Of a DNA stretch of 64,000 nucleotides, positions 33,358 to 44,301 are shown one piece after another; position 1 is the stretch's first letter; each line of letters begins with the position of its first letter. The translations under genes and the position numbers were made by a program. Source of the DNA: Rutpela maculata (taxonomy: Eukaryota; Arthropoda; Insecta; Coleoptera; Cerambycidae); contig OW386291.2 in NCBI GenBank assembly GCA_936432065.2, positions 19,941,821-20,005,820 of the forward strand, in the 5' to 3' direction. The notes beneath the pieces were generated by a model that had not been told where the DNA came from, ran no database searches, and saw only the letters and a program-made list of their open reading frames with translations.

Positions 33358-34867
33358 GAGCTGGGCACGAGATTTTGATATTTCACGGGTCATGAAAAGT
33401 TTCGGTAAAAATACGTGGTACACTAAGAGAGGACCCTGATTTTGGAATTTGCTAACAGCTCGAGCGGGGAGGGGCATCGCCATATTGTAAAAATGGCGCA
33501 CAAAAACAGTTTTTTGAAATATCTCGCTTCGGGTGCCTCACACGGCAAAAAATGTTCTCATGAAAATGAAAGAGCATTAAATTTTCTACAAAACATGTCC
33601 TATACATTTTTTCGAGAAACAGAATAGTTTCGGTGCAGCAGACGATCGAAGTCAAGCATTCTTGACAAAATTATGATTTTTTGTAATTTCTCAATTTAGT
33701 GCGACTTTTATGAAGGAGTATTTTTGTGTTGAGACAAAATCTGAAAATCTTAATTTTAATTTACTTTATGTCATAAACCATAAATGTTTAACTTTACCCT
33801 TTACCCTTAGCGTTCAGTTCCTCTTTTCTAAGAGCTGGGCACGAAATTTCGATATTACTCGGGTCATGAAAAATTTCCGTAACAATACGTCGTACACTAA
33901 GATAGGAGCCTGATTTGGGTGTATGCTGACAGCGCGAGAGGAGAGGGGCACGAGTGAGAACGTTGAAATTTGATTTTTTTTTAAACAAAAATTTATAGAG
34001 TAAGAAATTGTGAACTGCGTAATCGAAATATGAAGTTGCTGATAGGTAGGTAGGGGATAAATAGGTTGCTGACAGTAGTCAACTTCTCAAAAATGTACGA
34101 AAAAAAAAAATTACTGCGGTTATGTCAGCACAATTTTGACAATTAATTTATAACAATTACTTTGAAAAATTAATTTGTAAAAATTTACTTATGTGAAATA
34201 ATATTCAGCTCGAAAAATAATGTTTTAATTTTATTATATACAAATTTTTTATCTAACAATTTGAAACCATATGCGATTTTCACAATTTGTATGTACAGGG
34301 TGTACTTTATATTTAAAGTTAGTGTAAGGATTAATAATGTCTTATAATACGGAGAAGGAAAGATATAATTAATTAATTTTTTTAATATTCATACACACAA
34401 GTTTATTTATTGCATAAATAGCGAGGGGCAAACCGCGAACGAAATCTGGTGTACACCGAGGGAATCTGAAGGAAATCTTCATCAAAGAGGATATCTGGTG
34501 TACAAAATTGTGTGTTCATAAAAGTCGCACTAAATTGAGAAATTACAAAAAATCATAATTTTGTCAAGAATGCTTGACTTCGATCGGCTGCTGCACCGAA
34601 ACTAATCTGTTTCTCGAAAAAATGTATGTATTTTTTAGAAAATTTATTGCTCTTTCATTTTCATAAGAACATTTTTTGCCGTATGAGGCACCCGAAGCGA
34701 GATATTTCAAAAAAACTGTTTTTGTGCGCCATTTTTACAATATGGTGGTGCCCCTCCCCACTCGAGCTGTCAGCAAATTCCCAAATCAGGGTCCTCTCTT
34801 AGTGTACCACGTATTTTTACCGAAACTTTTCATGACCCGAGTAATATCGAAATCTCGTGCCCAGCCC
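33358..34867. mobile_element. Foldback element, about 355-bp arms, plus an internal third end
   Basis: Arms 33358-33720 and 34510-34867 begin AGCTGGGCACGAGATTT and share tcatgaaaagtttcggtaaa, cacaaaaacagttttttgaa and aagtcaagcattcttgacaa. A third copy of the end (gagctgggcacgaaatttcg, 33832-33952) lies in direct orientation inside the loop. The arms are about 90 percent alike. The small frames over them are shadows. Confidence 0.75.
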
Positions 34868-36344
34868 TTAGACTAATAGATATTATATTGCATCTTATTT
34901 CACATACCATCCCTCATTTATACACCTTTTTTGTGCTTTCCAATCATAGCCTCAATGATATTAATATATTATGCTTTAATTAAAATAAATAGTTATAAAT
35001 AGTTATGCTTTTAAATATGGCATACCGCCAGCAATTTTTAATAAGAATAGTGTTCAATATTATGTAATTGCATTGTGTTGAAATTTGTAAGGCCCACTGG
35101 AAAAAATTTTTGAAAACCATATTTGAACGTATTTTTTTCCGTAGAATGCAAATCTGCAGTAAAAAATTGATATTTCCATTAAAAAAAGTTGGGGGCCCCA
35201 GGGCCGTATCAAGGGCCCGGATCGGGTACTGAACTATGGCATTAGATCCATCAAATCCTACAACTACTATTTTATTTTATTTTAGCGAGGTAAAAATCCC
35301 ACATATCCAGGAGAATAGCGCGGGGAACTTTTGAAGGTTTTTCCTCCAAAAAAAGGTCAAGTCAAAGTAAAGTCTAACCAAATAATGACGTCAGAATGAT
35401 GTGTTCTACCTGAGTTTGTAGAGACTGAAATTACCAATTTTTTAAATTTGATTGTTGCTTCAAAAGCTGGCGCGATAGGAGCATAGTGTAAATGATATCA
35501 GACACAGAAATCATAAAGGTTTAAGTAATTTCAGAAGGCAATGTTAAAGTAATAAAACATCAAATATTTGTACTACAAAACTTTACGATATAAAGAAATC
35601 ATGAAAACTTTAGATTTAGATGTGGGTCGTCTGCCAATATTTATAATCACGTTCTTCGTTTTAAAAGATTTAAGATACAGAGAGAGTGGATATTCACACT
35701 AAACTTCCAAATTTATTAAAAATTTCTTTAAGTAACCCCAGATATTCCGAAAATTCATTTGAAATTGTGTAGCATGATTTAGCCGTTACTCAAAAGCCCA
35801 TCGCCAACAAAGTTTCTCTAATACATTATAATTTTATATACATATTCTAATATATTTTATCCGTGGTGAATGGTAACTGAAAGTTCTTAAACAATTTTGT
35901 TCCAAAAGAGAAATATTCCAAATCCCGAAAATGTCTTTATAAATATATGCACTACTAAGGGTCAAGTTTCAGCGTGATTGGTACGCAACCGTATGTCATG
36001 GCAGTTTTACGTGACATAACATAATTATTCAATGAATAAATATGTGGCATCAAACTAATGGAGTCCATATTTACTAAATAAAATTACATATTAACGGAAT
36101 TTAATAGTTAACAGATTTCCGGATAAATCATTGCCTTTTAAATATACCTAACACCTTCATAATTCACTCTGTAGATAAACAATAATAATTATACGAGTAA
36201 CAAACATATACCGAACATCAAAAGTGTTAAAAATATTATACCAAAATAAAACAGAAACGTTACTCAGGTACTTATTTATAAGCCCTATTAGTAGGATGCA
36301 TTTTAAAGGTAGGAGAATCAACTAAAGGGTATAAAAAACGAAAA
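34868..36344. other. Intron, nothing recognised
   Basis: AT-rich sequence with one G+C patch (gttgggggccccagggccgt, 35190-35215). No supported coding, RNA or mobile-element signature. Confidence 0.4.
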
Positions 36345-37815
36345 ACAGATTCTTACGTAAAATTTTCCGTCACATTCGAATTTCGGGTTCGTCAATTAAT
36401 TCAAAATTGCGAAATTGGCGAAAACAGTTTATTCTTGTCAAAGCTGGCAAAAACAAATAAATATATGTTTTTCTTTCTCACTCAGTATCTCGTGCGTTGT
36501 TACAGATATTGTTCTCAAAGTCCTCTGGCATTCTTCATGTTTGAAGTGTGAAGCTAAATTATTTTACCAAGTCAATTTTTTTTATATAAAAAATGAATAG
36601 ACTAGTACATGCCCAACAAAAATACGAAAAAGTATTATAAAATACAGTGTGTCCCCGGATGGGCTACCGCATTCTTGTAAACTTTCTTATTCTTGATTTA
36701 CCTTTTATAAGTGATATAAGTGTTATATGGTTGTTCAAAATGGCTGTGTTTAGGCACGAGCATCAAATTCAATCGCCGATCTCTCAAAAACTATTAGGTT
36801 TAGACAAACGACACCAGAAATAAAAAATATCCAGAAAAGTTAGCAGAATGTAAATTTAAGGTTCATACAGGGTATTCCATTAAAAGTATCGAAGTAATTT
36901 GAGTCTGAGACTTTTCGTAGTACCTCTGGTTCAGCCGGAAATGAAATTTCGTCTGAAATTTTTATGAACAGATTTGTTTTATGTGAAAATGGAATAATTT
37001 ATGATCGATATAACATTTTCAACCGTCATTTTCTCGAAAACTGTATGCTACATCTTTTGTACCTAGAATTTCTTGGACAATCTAAATTTCGAATAATATA
37101 CAGGGTGTTCCATTAAAAATAACAAAGTTTATACTGCTTCCGGTTAAACCGGAAATGAAAATTAGATCTTGGAGCAATCGAAATGTGCACCGTATTCAAC
37201 CATACAACGTCCCAAAATTTAAAATCGACATATTTTTTTTTAAAGAAAGTTATAGGCTGAGTAATGGTATGAGGTACGGTCACCGGTTTAAATTCCGACA
37301 CTCGATCAGTTAAGCGAAGCAACGTTGAGCGAGTCCGGAATTTGGATGGGTGAACAAAGATCTCATCTAATAGTCGGAAGTCTACAAACAGAGACAATCC
37401 CGGGCCGCTGAACCGCCAGAAAGGTGGTGGATGACCCAGGGTAGATTAAAGTTGGTGGTCGAGGACCGTGGTTTGGAGTCTATGCTAAACTGTAGATCCC
37501 TAGGCACAATGGGCCATTCTGTCCTAGTTGCTTAGTAAAAATCAGTACCATTATTATAGGCTGGGTAGTAATATCGTAGGCATCCGGTATATACTGACTG
37601 GAAAGGTTGAAAGAATACCCTGTTGAAATTTAAGCTCGATAACTCTAATAGCAAACAATTGAGTGAGAAATAATAAAATACATATTTTCATGTTGTTTGG
37701 TAATTCCTGCACATACACGTTCTTTTCTCCAATTTCGCAATTCCCAATTCTGAATTGGCGAACTCGAAATTCGAATCCGGCAGGATTTTTACATAGGAAT
37801 CTTGTTTTCATTTTT
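36345..37815. mobile_element. Foldback element with tandem ends and a SINE inside
   Basis: Left arm 36350-36500 (cattcgaatttcgggttcgt, caattaattcaaaattgcgaaa) is the inverse of 37640-37810. Inside are three tandem copies of a unit of about 230 bp, starting at 36643 (atacagtgtgtccccgg), 36866 (atacagggtattccattaaa) and 37098 (atacagggtgttccattaaa). A 5S-related SINE (37271-37553) sits in the third copy. Confidence 0.65.
37271..37553 (+). mobile_element. Second 5S-related SINE, flanked by a 20-bp duplication
   Basis: The 5S-like block at 37301-37354 reads gatcagttaagcgaagcaac, gttgagcgag, then tttggatgggtga. The insert is bounded by ttataggctgagtaatggta (37250-37269) and ttataggctgggtagtaata (37554-37573), 17 of 20 identical, a plausible target duplication. 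The 3' part (ccagaaaggtggtggatgac, gtagatccctaggcacaatg) differs from the other SINEs here, so it is a different 5S-derived family. Confidence 0.7.
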
Positions 37816-37819
37816 GCAT

Positions 37820-38030
37820 CCATTTAGTCGACCCCGCTTTGTCTATTTCGAGACCGTAGATTCCCAACTATATCAAATATAATGAGTACATAAAATTTTT
37901 AAAAGTAAGCACAATAGAAAGAATTAAAATGCTTCATGAAAAACGACATTTAAAAATTAACAGCCGAACGCACGCACGTCTCCATGCTATCTGAAGTGAT
38001 TTTAAGTAGAAAATCAAATATAAAACTCAC
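37820..38030. other. Intron sequence 3' of the first visible exon
   Basis: No feature besides the splice donor GTGAGT (complement at 38025-38030). Confidence 0.5.
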
Positions 38031-38144
38031 CTTATTATTAACATTTAGAACTTGGTCCCCTATTTCGACTTGTCCATTCTCTTTGGGTTTATCTTCTACA
38101 GCAGGTACGTTTGAGGATATCACCCCTTGTTTGTATTGTTGTAA
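38031..38144 (-). CDS. Liprin-alpha: Liprin-alpha, internal exon (most 5' exon visible)
   Basis: This 38-codon exon opens LQQYKQGVISS and ends VLNVNNK. On the minus strand it is preceded by a good acceptor (tttcaacag) and followed by the donor GTGAGT (complement at 38025-38030), and both junctions are phase 0. It falls in the low-conservation linker that follows the first coiled coil of liprin-alpha, so identity rests mainly on its joining in frame to the recognisable exons downstream. Liprin-alpha is a cytoplasmic scaffold of the presynaptic active zone that binds LAR-type phosphatases, RIM/ELKS and kinesin-3. The exon with the start codon is not in the window: more than 25 kb to the right shows only repeats. 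I am fairly sure of the exon, less so of the exact alignment to other liprins. Confidence 0.72.
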
Positions 38145-38485
38145 CTGTTGAAAATAGAGGGCTATTTAAATTGTCTCTTGAATTAAACCTTGGAATGAAA
38201 TAAGGCAGAGAATAGGAATAATTCAACATTAAAACCGTCCGGACCGGAGAAGCTGAGCAAACAATATATCGTGCTAAAATTGATTACGCAAATATTTCAT
38301 ATTTAATTATACCCTTTATTATTCCAAAATATTAATGTTTTGTCTGTACTTTAGCAAATACGCGCAAAAAATTTAAATTAAATAAGGCTATAATTAGTCA
38401 TAGTAGATGATCTTTTTATAAAGCCAATTTCACCGCAGACTTTTTAAACATGCAGCAAAACTACCATATTTGGCTCATCGAACCA

Positions 38486-39145
38486 TATACAGCGTGATCT
38501 ACCACGATATGCGGAAAATAAAATGGTGTACTAGTCTTCAATGTGGGAAAGCCCCTGCAAAATTTTAGAGTATTCTGAGGTAATTTAGTATATTAAATTA
38601 TTAGTAAATTTGCGAAGATACACTACTGTTATTGACTAGGTCAGTATTAGGGCGACGAACTTACTTGTGAAAGAACATATTGGAGTTGTTTACATTTCCT
38701 TAATTGGCATAAAAAGTGAAGCCGGCGAGTGCGGTCAAAGTGCCGCGTTTTTTGCTTTCGGTCGAACAATCAGGAAATCGGCGTGTTATTGACGGGTTTA
38801 ACTAAATATCTCTTATATCTACTTGTTGTTTCAGAGTTCACTACCATAGGGTCAATGTCTTTTCGATTAATTTCGCTATTTTTGTAGTGTGATTTGATTA
38901 AAACAAAAAAGTCACTTCTACCCTCTCCAGCTTTGCTGTCAATAGTGTCAATCCCAAGTCTGATAAAGTGATATGGTTGTACCGCGTTACGTCAGATTGG
39001 TTAAAGTTACTGGAGGCGCATTTCTACAAAAAAGGTCATTTTTCTTGGTCATTTTTTTTTTAATTTTTAATTTTTTTTTAACTCCTTTCGGTGAGGACAA
39101 CCTACTGTTAAATTTTCCGCATGTCATGGTAGATCACGTTGTATA
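38486..39145. mobile_element. Small DNA element with about 36-bp terminal repeats
   Basis: tatacagcgtgatctaccac..atgcggaaaat (38486-38521) is the inverse of attttccgcatgtcatggta..cgttgtata (39108-39145). The interior is non-coding. It abuts the concentric repeat that starts at 39146. No clear target duplication beyond TA. Confidence 0.6.
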
Positions 39146-39268
39146 CAGTGTTATTAAAAAGTATGTCAATCACTTAACCACGGAATCAGTGCGTCAAAAA
39201 AAGTTGATTCACCCTAATTTACCTGTATCCAAAATCGCACCCTTATGAAGATACAGCCCTCTAAAGTT

Positions 39269-39270
<2 letters not shown>

Positions 39271-39348
<78 letters not shown>
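39271..39348. repeat. (TA)n microsatellite
   Basis: About 78 bp of uninterrupted alternating A and T. The translated open frame over it is an artefact. Confidence 0.98.
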
Positions 39349-39353
<5 letters not shown>

Positions 39354-40203
39354 TGTTCAAATGGCTATTGATATTTTTTTTCAATTTCGGAACATTGAAA
39401 CGTATGGCAAAGTTTACAGTAAAAATTTTTCTTTAAAATCAAGTTTTCTAAACTCTCTTCTCCCCTATTAGTGCAGGCAAATCCAGTTTTGAGTATGAAC
39501 TATCTGGGGACAGCTATTTCTTTATCGAAATGGATAGCTCTATTCATGTAGAATGAAGATATAAAAGTCCTGAAAAATCCCGATGTGAGCTAAAGCCACC
39601 ATTTAGAAAAAATGGCCGCCAGAACCGTTTCTTTTAGAAGGACATATCTCAGTAACCATTGCTCCGATTTTAGATTTCTTTTTTTTTGTTCTCTTCCTCT
39701 TTTAATGTACAATCGAAAGTGTTATTACATCTTTGGGCATAAAATAGAAGATAACTGAAGAAAATAAGAGTTCTTGGAAATATACAAGGTGTCCAGTTAG
39801 TGCTTCCTCGGAAGATTGTGCAAAAACGGGTCACTTTATAAAAAAACTTTTTTAACAAAACTTTCAATGTTTCATCTCTACTATAACGTGAAATTATTTT
39901 CAATTATACAAGGTGTTACAAAAAGGAGTTACACAAGAATGTATAATTTTTTTAATGAAATACCCTCTAATTTTTTAGCGCCAGTTAAGCGTCTAAGGGT
40001 TCTCAATTACACCTTGAAATTTTTTGCCAATCGGATGCAGCGTTGCCAAGTTATAATTTGTTTCCTGTTTTTTTTGGCAAATTACAAACATTTTTTTGAC
40101 TGCCATATCTCCGTGATTTATTAATTGTTTTTTCTAAAAATGTAGGGTGTTATTCGATAATGATGCATTTACTGAAAAACATTTTTGAAATAAATTATTA
40201 TTA

Positions 40204-42163
40204 TACCGGGTGTCCAAAATATTTGTTTACATTTCTTGTTAATTAATTATTATTTTTCTCAAATTTTTTACAAATATATTTTTTTACATGGATGAATAAA
40301 GCATACAATTCCCCACATTCTAATATTATACACTTAATTTTTTTATTTCAAACCGTTTTTGAGATATGATTATTTCAAATAAGTTTTGCGTAAATTGAGG
40401 TGCTTTTTATTTTAGCATTAAAATCTAGTATGGCTTTGGTCTTTTGTTTTGCGCTTGTTTTTCACTCTATTCTATGACATTCCTCTAATGTGTTTAAGAT
40501 TATTGTGATTAAGTTGAATTAATATTGTTAATATTTAAAAATACGAATTTAAGGCTATATTCGACTGGGACCACCGTGGGCACGCCCACAGTGGACGAAG
40601 TCGAACGCTTTCACAGTCGTATCTTAAAACGTGACAATGTCGACCAACTTCAGACCGCTGATTTGAACGCTTTTTAGCAGTCCGACCGTGGTCTGCCCGC
40701 CAGTCGAACGGGACCATAATTATTGTCAATAAGATTTAATATCTATGGTAAATGTTATGTTATTGGGGAATATGATGGAAATTGTTTATTGGCATCAAGA
40801 ATGTATGGTCAAAAATATCCCTATAGGAGATGTCCTGATGTGAGGTCTCTAGAAGACTTGAACGTACTGGAAATTTTGCATATGAAAAGAAGGCGAGACG
40901 ACGAAATGTATTGTAATGAAGAAAATGAGCTGGCTATAACTTTAGCGGTAATCGAAAATTCTACGGGAGTTAAGTAGGGATTTAGAGGTCTGTGAATCTA
41001 GTGTTTCCCTATGTCTTTGTAAAAATATGTTTCACCCCCATCGAGCTCAGCTGCATCAAGAGCTTTGGGATGTGGATTTAAATCGTGGACTAAATTTTTG
41101 CCAGTGGGCTCAAAACCAAATTGGAGAAAATGAAGAATTTTTCAAATTTGTATTGTTCACGGATGAATCAACGTTTCATCGCAACGGATTTGTGAATAGG
41201 CACAATTTCCATTATTATGCCAGAGAAAACCCTCATGTTTCACAGAAAAATCAGAACCAGAGTTTAAATGTAAGGGAAGGAATTGTACATGATTATGTTA
41301 TTCATACTCGCTTTTTTGAGGGAAATGTGAATGGAGATTTTACGCAAAATACGTTTCCACAAATAATCGAGCATATTCCTGATTACATTACAAATAATAT
41401 GTGGTTACAACTTGAAGGTGCACCACCACATTTTAGTAGAAATGTTCGTCAGGCCATTAGTAATCAGTTTCCTGAAAGGTGGATATGAAGAGGAGGTCCA
41501 ATATTTTAATAAACTGTTAAATAATATCTAATTTATTATTTTATTAAATTATGTTAGGTCTCATTACATGGCCGCCTAAGTCATCCGACCTGACTTCAGT
41601 GGGTTTTTTCTTTGGGGATTTGTGAAGTCAGACGTTTATAAAGTAGAACCAACGACTCGAGAAGATATGATGGAAAGGATTCGTCGGTGTTTCAATCGTA
41701 TAAATATTGATATGTTACACTGTGTAAGGCGCTCATTTATCAAGAGACCTCAGTTTTACCTGAATCAAAATGGTGGACATTTTGAGCAGTTATTAGGTTA
41801 GTTTCAATATCGTGAAAAAAAAATGCTCAAGAACCGTTCATAAAAGTGTACGATATCAAAATGTGAGAAATTGTAAGCGTTACTCATCCATTTAAAAGAA
41901 TTATAAGCATTCCATTTAAAAAAATGGAAAAAAATGTAAAACAAAATATAGATTTTAATGCTAAAATAAAGAGCAAAATTATTGATATAATCATATCTCA
42001 AAAAACGTTTGAAATAGAAACAAAGAGATATTAAAATGTGAGGAATTGTATGTTTTATTCATTCATGTAAAAAAAGTATACTTAGGCATTCCATTTAAAA
42101 AAAAATTAGAAAAATAATAATTAAATATCAAGAAATATACGCAAATATTTTGGACACCCGATA
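40204..42163 (+). mobile_element. Mariner/Tc1-like transposon with degenerate transposase
   Basis: Ends TACCGGGTGTCCAAAATATT (40204) and the inverse aatattttggacacccgata (to 42163), with TA outside both (40202-40203 and 42164-42165). The subterminal arms (about 280 bp) are inverse to each other, with a partly duplicated right arm (ggaattgtatgttttattcat and a second copy near 41862). A small G+C-rich inverted repeat (40555-40715: ttcgactgggacc .. ccagtcgaacggg) lies just before the gene and may be a separate MITE. Confidence 0.8.
40723..41801 (+). pseudogene. Insect mariner-like transposase pseudogene
   Basis: The N-terminal helix-turn-helix remnant (IYGKCYVIGEYDGNCLLASR, then YGQKYPYRRCPD) ends in a stop at 40975. 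A shifted frame gives the catalytic core: FHPHRAQLHQELWDVDLNRG, FKFVLFTDEST (first Asp kept), VNRHNFHYYARENPH, and WLQLEGAPPHFS, where the second catalytic Asp of DGAPPH is Glu. ERWI is followed by an in-frame TGA (41486-41488). After 41557 come ITWPPKSSDLTSVGFFF (third Asp replaced by Gly), a one-base frameshift, then GFVKSDVYKVEPTTRED and HFEQLLG to TAG at 41799. A 62-bp GT-AG segment (41496-41557) can be removed to restore the frame. The enzyme would cut and paste the element; this copy cannot be active. Confidence 0.88.
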
Positions 42164-43606
42164 TACTAAAGATTTATTCCAAAATGTTTTTTAGTAAATA
42201 CATCATTGTCAAACAACATCCCACATTTTTAGATATAACGACTAATAAATCGCGGAGATATGCCAGTCAAAAATGTTTGTAAACTGCCCAAAAAAACAGA
42301 AAAAAATAACTTGGCAAAATATTTTAGAGTGTAATACAGGGCCCTCGGAGGCTTAACTGGCGTTAAGGAAATGCAGGCTGTCCTATTTAAAGAAATTATA
42401 CTTTCTTGTGTGACTCGTTTTTGTGACACCTTGTATAATTGAAAATAATTTTAAGTTGTAGTAGAGACGAAACATTGAAAGTTTTGTTAAGAAAGTTTAT
42501 TTATAAAGTTAGCCGTTTTGCATAATCTTCCGAGAGAACACTGACTGGACACCCTTTATACCTTAATGTACATTATTAAAAATGATTACAATTTTATATA
42601 TAAATAACTATTACTCCCTTAATATTTGAGTAAGCATCATCGGCCAAAAAAACAAATGAAAGCTAATTATGTGCTCTAGAACTTTTATTAAAATTATTTT
42701 TTCAAAAATTGACTAGAAATTTCAGTACAAACGTCTCGAGTTTACAAAAGTTTAAATTTCCGCAATATTTAAATTATTTTTAAATTTCCTAAGTTTATCG
42801 TTTAATTTATCGTAAAATATGTAATCATATTTTCTTTAAAATGTGAAGTGAGGAATGGAACAAAAAAAAGAAATCTAAAATCGGAGCAACGGTTACTAAG
42901 ATATATGATTTTAAAGAAAATGTCTCTGGCGGTCATTTTTTCTAAATGGCGGCTTTAGCTCACGTCGGGATTTTTTGCCACTTTATGTACTTATTCTACA
43001 TTAATATAGCTATCCATTGCAATAAACAAATAACTGTCCCCAAATAGTTCACACCAAACCCATTTTACACTGAGATTTGCCTGGTCTATATCCCATTTTT
43101 TTAGTGGACTTTTTTGGTGTACTGTGTTTTATAGAGAATTTAATTATACAGCTTTTTCTTATCTTGTACTTTTTTCGTTTGAGTAGCTATTTTCCATTGA
43201 AACTGGAAATACTAAAAACATTGCAAAGCCTGGTAATTAAAAAGTAAAATAATAAAAATCGAGAAAAAATACAATATACCAAAAAAGTTATAGGCGTACC
43301 ACTAAAAAAAGAGGGTAGGAGAGAAGGGAGTTTACCCATAAAAATCTCTCTCAGAAAATTAAACTTGATTTTAAAAAGTTTTTACTTTAAACTATTACCC
43401 TTTGGCATACGTTTCAATGTACAGAAATTGAAAAAAAATATTAATAGCCATTTGTGCAATATTAAAAAAAATAATAATAATAATTCCAACTTTAGAGGGC
43501 AGTATCTTCATAGAGGTGCGATTTTGGATAGAGGTAAATTATGTTGATTCTTTTTTTGACGCACTGATTCCGTGGTTAAGTGATTGATATACTTTTTACC
43601 CTATAT

Positions 43607-44301
43607 ATTACTAGACATGTGTATAAAACATGGGTGCCACTTCTAATTCTTTCGCCAGTAGAGAGCCCTTCGAGGGTAACTATAGGTCAACGTAATTGTT
43701 AAATGCCATGCCCAAAGATGCTCTTTTTATTTTCGTTGAGTTATGTACCAAACTTTAAGAATTTTTTCGGCAATCTTATTCTGAATCTGAAAGTATCATG
43801 CATAATTTTAAAAATTTCGTGGAGCGTAGCTCAGATTTAAATATAGCCTGTTTTATTTACACTAGACAAAGTATTGACTGCATTAAAGAATATTACACCT
43901 AAATTAACTTCTTAACTTACGTGACTGCTGTTATTTTTGCTTACTACATTACCAAGTGGAGTCAAAATAAATTTTGAATGGAATTCTTTGGCTGCAGCAA
44001 TTTTATTGTTTTTATTTGTTTTAGGTATAGTAACAAGTGCTATGAGCAGTTTTGGATTAAATCGGTCCATTGTTTCTTATAATATTTTAACAATTTATTT
44101 TTCAACACTGAAATTTCCTGTCATTATACTTTTCGCAACAACGCAAACGAAGAGTATATTGAATTTGATCGGCACATTTCTAAAACCGGAAATATCGCTC
44201 GCAGACAAAAAATTTTCATATTATTGTGTTAGTGAACGAATTCTGAACAACTTTCAAAATTACCGTCTGTCCGTCCGTCCGTCTGTCCGTCCTTCCGTCT
44301 G
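43607..44301. other. Intergenic/intronic DNA ending in a (CTGTCCGT)n tract
   Basis: No gene supported. The 146-codon open frame at 43937-44377 is hydrophobic low-complexity sequence that runs into the gtccgtccgtctgtccgtcc tract (44268-44300) and is probably chance. Confidence 0.45.

Larger units (their letters stand above)
39781..42560. mobile_element. Inner inverted-repeat element with arms of about 600 bp
   Basis: Arms begin TATACAAGGTGTCCAGTTAG at 39781 and the inverse ends at 42560. A second end-like string tacaaggtgttacaaaaa lies at 39905 with its inverse at 42437. The arms then continue without a break into the ends of the transposase element at 40204/42163. The three pairs have almost the same centre (coordinate sums 82341, 82342, 82367). 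Confidence 0.75.
39146..43606. mobile_element. Concentric inverted-repeat composite (outer layer)
   Basis: The outer arms (about 39146-39720 and 42830-43606) share aatcacttaaccacggaatc, ccctctaaagttgg, ggtgcgattttgga, gctaaagccgccattta and tctaaaatcggagcaa. A (TA)n tract (39271-39348) interrupts the left arm only. Within it lie three further, almost exactly concentric end pairs (39781/42560, 39905/42437, 40204/42163) around a transposase pseudogene. Confidence 0.8.
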
